From NCBI GenBank assembly GCA_937967345.1, contig CALBTN010000083.1, forward strand, positions 1 to 6,860: DNA of 6,860 nt, in the 5' to 3' direction. Under the pieces are notes generated by a model, which saw only the letters and a program-made list of their open reading frames with translations, searched no databases and had not been told where the DNA came from. A program made the translations under genes and the position numbers. Origin of the DNA: an uncultured Rubrivivax sp. GTDB lineage: Bacteria; Pseudomonadota; Gammaproteobacteria; Burkholderiales; Burkholderiaceae_C. Each line of letters opens with the position of its first letter. Positions within the stretch are counted from its first letter, which is position 1. Shown one piece after another: positions 4,717-6,860 of this stretch.

Positions 4717-6860
4717 TCAGTCGATCGGCGTGAGCTTGGCGATGTTCAGTGCCAACCACTTGCTGCCGTGGCGGCCGAAGTTGATGTGCGCGCGGGCATC
4801 GGCACCGCGGCCTTCGAGCGTGAGCACCACGCCTTCGCCGAACTTGGCGTGGAACACCGCCTGACCGACGCGCAGCCCCGTACCCTGCCCGGCACCGTGT
4901 CCCGCGTTCGAGCCGGCTGCCGCGGCCGTTGGCCCACCGGGCGTGTGCGCGGTTGCCGCACGCGCCGCCACTTGCCCGGCGCCGACGATCGACCCCAGCC
5001 CGCTGCCGCGCGACCAGGCATCCTGATAGGCGCGCACGTGGCCCGAGCCGAAACCGCCGTGGCGCGGGCTCAGCCACTTCAGCGTGTCATCGGGCAGTTC
5101 GTCGACGAAACGGCTCTTCACGTGGTAGCGCGTCTGGCCGTGCAGCAGCCGGGTCTGGCTGAAGCTCAGGTACAGCCGCTGGCGCGCGCGCGTGATTGCC
5201 ACGTACATCAGCCGGCGCTCTTCTTCCAGCCCGTCGGCATCCGACAGCGCGTTCTCGTGCGGGAACAACCCTTCTTCCAAGCCGGTGATGAACACCGCGT
5301 CGAACTCCAGCCCCTTGGCCGAATGCACGGTCATCAGTTGCACCGCATCGGCGCCGGCCTGCGCCTGGTTGTCGCCGGCCTCGAGCGCGGCGTGGGTCAG
5401 GAACGCGGCCAACGGCGACATGATCTCGCCGGTCTCGGCATCGGGCGCGGCGCGCGGCGCGAGCGCGGCCGGCGCGGTCTCGTCCAGCGGCAGCGCCACC
5501 GCGTCCTTGCCGAAGCCCTCTTGCGTGACGAAGGCCTCGGCGGCGTTGACCAGTTCCTCGAGGTTCTCGACGCGCTCGGCGCCGTCGCGCTCGCTGCGGT
5601 AGTGGTCGAGCAGACCCGACGCCTCGAGCACGTGCACGATGATCTCGCGCAGCGTGCGCCCGGCGGTGGCGGCGCGCATCGCATCGATCAGCGCGACGAA
5701 ACCCTGCAGCTTGGCGCCGGGCTTGCCGCTCACCGCGTCGATGCATGAAGCCAGGCTGCGCGCCCCGCTGCCGTGCAGCGCGTGCTGCGCCGGCGCGCGC
5801 GCCGCGTCCTGCAACTGCTCGAGCGTGCGCGCGCCGATGCCGCGCGCCGGAAAGTTGACCACCCGCGCAAAGCTGGTGTCGTCGTTCGGGTTCTCGATCA
5901 GCCGCAGATAGGCCAGCGCATGCTTGACCTCGGCGCGCTCGAAAAAGCGCAGCCCGCCGTACACACGGTACGGCACGCCGGCGTTGAACAGCGCGCTTTC
6001 CAGCACCCGGCTTTGCGCGTTGCTGCGGTACAGCAGCGCGATCTCGCTGCGCGCCAGCCCGCCGCGGTGCAGTGTTTGCAGCTCTTCGAGCAGCCACTGC
6101 GCCTCGGCGTAGTCGCTGGTGGCCTCGAACACGCGCACCGGCTCGCCGGCACCGGCGTCGGTGCGCAGCATCTTGCCCAGGCGCTGCGCGTTGCGCGAGA
6201 TCAGCGCGTTGGCGGCGTCGAGGATGTGGCCGAAGCTGCGGTAGTTCTGCTCGAGCTTGATCACCCGCGCGACGCGGTACTCGCGCTCGAAGTCGGCCAT
6301 GTTGCCCACACGCGCGCCGCGAAAGGCGTAGATGCTCTGGTCGTCGTCACCCACCGCGAGCACGCCCTGGCCCGGGGCGCCGGGCGGCGCCAACATCTTC
6401 AGCCACGCGTACTGCAGCCGGTTGGTGTCCTGGAACTCGTCGACCAGCAGGTGGCGAAAACGCCGCTGGTAGTGCTCGCGCACGGCGTCGTTGTCGCGCA
6501 GCAGTTCATAGGCGCGCAGCATCAGCTCGGCGAAGTCGACCACGCCCTCGCGCTGGCACTGCTCGTCGTAGGCTTCGTAGATGCGGATCAGCGTGCGCGT
6601 GTGCTCGTCGCGGGCCTGGACGTCGCGCGGCCGCTTGGCCTGCTCTTTCTCCGACGCGATGAACCAGCCGACCTGGCGCGGCACATAGCGCTCCTCGTCC
6701 AGGTTCAGCGCCTTGATCACGCGCTTGACCGCCGCCACCGCGTCCTGCGCGTCCAGGATCTGAAAGCCCTGCGGCAACGCAGCCAGCTTCCAGTGCGCGC
6801 GCAACAAGCGGTTGCACAGGCCGTGGAAGGTGCCGATCCACATGCCGCGCACGTTCACCG
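4717..6860 (-). CDS. uvrD: ATP-dependent DNA helicase UvrD (helicase II), N-terminus missing
   Basis: The frame is open at the window edge. The visible 713 residues (counted from the GTG at 6858, not the real start) cover all but roughly the first 80-90 residues of a superfamily 1A 3'-5' helicase. Present in order: GTFHGL (9-14, motif Ib), LLVDEFQDTN (137-146, motif II, Walker B), VGDDDQSIYAFRGA (169-182, motif III), LEQNYRS (202-208, motif IV), QLMTVHSAKGLEF (507-519, motif V) and EERRLMYVAITRAR (546-559, motif VI). The Walker A loop lies outside the window. The C-terminal segment FHAKFGEGVV...GSKWLALNIAKL (669-709) matches the Tudor-like end of UvrD and argues against Rep. UvrD unwinds DNA in nucleotide-excision and mismatch repair and strips RecA. 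Against E. coli UvrD there is an extra stretch at about 446-479 and a Gly/Ala-rich linker at about 600-662. A 236-bp gap separates it from the dehydrogenase gene. Confidence 0.96.
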   Translation of the reverse strand, partial: VNVRGMWIGTFHGLCNRLLRAHWKLAALPQGFQILDAQDAVAAVKRVIKALNLDEERYVPRQVGWFIASEKEQAKRPRDVQARDEHTRTLIRIYEAYDEQCQREGVVDFAELMLRAYELLRDNDAVREHYQRRFRHLLVDEFQDTNRLQYAWLKMLAPPGAPGQGVLAVGDDDQSIYAFRGARVGNMADFEREYRVARVIKLEQNYRSFGHILDAANALISRNAQRLGKMLRTDAGAGEPVRVFEATSDYAEAQWLLEELQTLHRGGLARSEIALLYRSNAQSRVLESALFNAGVPYRVYGGLRFFERAEVKHALAYLRLIENPNDDTSFARVVNFPARGIGARTLEQLQDAARAPAQHALHGSGARSLASCIDAVSGKPGAKLQGFVALIDAMRAATAGRTLREIIVHVLEASGLLDHYRSERDGAERVENLEELVNAAEAFVTQEGFGKDAVALPLDETAPAALAPRAAPDAETGEIMSPLAAFLTHAALEAGDNQAQAGADAVQLMTVHSAKGLEFDAVFITGLEEGLFPHENALSDADGLEEERRLMYVAITRARQRLYLSFSQTRLLHGQTRYHVKSRFVDELPDDTLKWLSPRHGGFGSGHVRAYQDAWSRGSGLGSIVGAGQVAARAATAHTPGGPTAAAAGSNAGHGAGQGTGLRVGQAVFHAKFGEGVVLTLEGRGADARAHINFGRHGSKWLALNIAKLTPID

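Noticed and set aside
4698..4730. CGATCGGCG repeated at 4698-4706 and 4722-4730.
   Set aside because: A 9-bp direct repeat of a common GC-rich word, with one copy inside the uvrD coding sequence. Chance explains it.
2234..4864. A very long plus-strand reading frame of 876 codons opposite the permease, dehydrogenase and end of uvrD.
   Set aside because: It crosses three well-supported minus-strand genes and their gaps, and its translation is a His/Arg/Gln/Ala-rich string with no domain. Long antisense frames are expected in DNA with such GC-rich third positions.
1..6860. Search by eye for CRISPR spacing, tRNA cloverleafs, transposase motifs, phage genes or a defence-type cassette.
   Set aside because: None seen. 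The UvrD-like helicase is the housekeeping repair protein by its motifs and C-terminal domain, not a defence-island helicase, and the neighbours are metabolic.

Overview
The window is high-GC DNA (I estimate about 70% G+C) with the look of a betaproteobacterial chromosome. The protein sequences point to Burkholderiales, most likely a Comamonadaceae, Rubrivivax or Leptothrix type organism. This rests on remembered family resemblance and on the GC-rich third codon positions, not on a search. All genes look like ordinary, well-maintained chromosomal genes. I see no insertion sequence, phage gene, CRISPR array, tRNA or rRNA.

Layout: (1) 1-149, plus strand, the last 48 codons of an ActP-type cation/acetate symporter. 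(2) 150-250, two hairpins; the second is a textbook intrinsic terminator whose T-tract ends 17 nt before the next start codon. (3) 251-2092, plus strand, a 613-residue protein with a cNMP-binding-like domain, two CBS motifs, a DUF294 nucleotidyltransferase-like domain and a DUF294 C-terminal domain. (4) A 42-bp convergent gap with a GC hairpin. (5) 3586-2135, minus strand, a GntP-family permease. (6) 4480-3698, minus strand, D-3-hydroxybutyrate dehydrogenase with every expected active-site residue. (7) 4481-4716, a 236-bp gap with the dehydrogenase's upstream region and several inverted repeats. (8) 6860-4717, minus strand, the UvrD helicase, cut at its N-terminus by the window edge.

The permease and dehydrogenase form an evident two-gene catabolic unit (dehydrogenase first, 111-bp spacer, permease second): import D-3-hydroxybutyrate, then oxidise it to acetoacetate. 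The acetate symporter and DUF294 protein form a separate plus-strand unit facing it, so two short-chain carboxylate uptake loci lie tail to tail. uvrD is a DNA-repair housekeeping gene upstream of the hydroxybutyrate unit, with no sign of functional linkage.

I did not find convincing evidence of a previously undescribed system. The least understood element is the DUF294 sensor-type protein beside the symporter, with a terminator placed almost on its ribosome-binding site.
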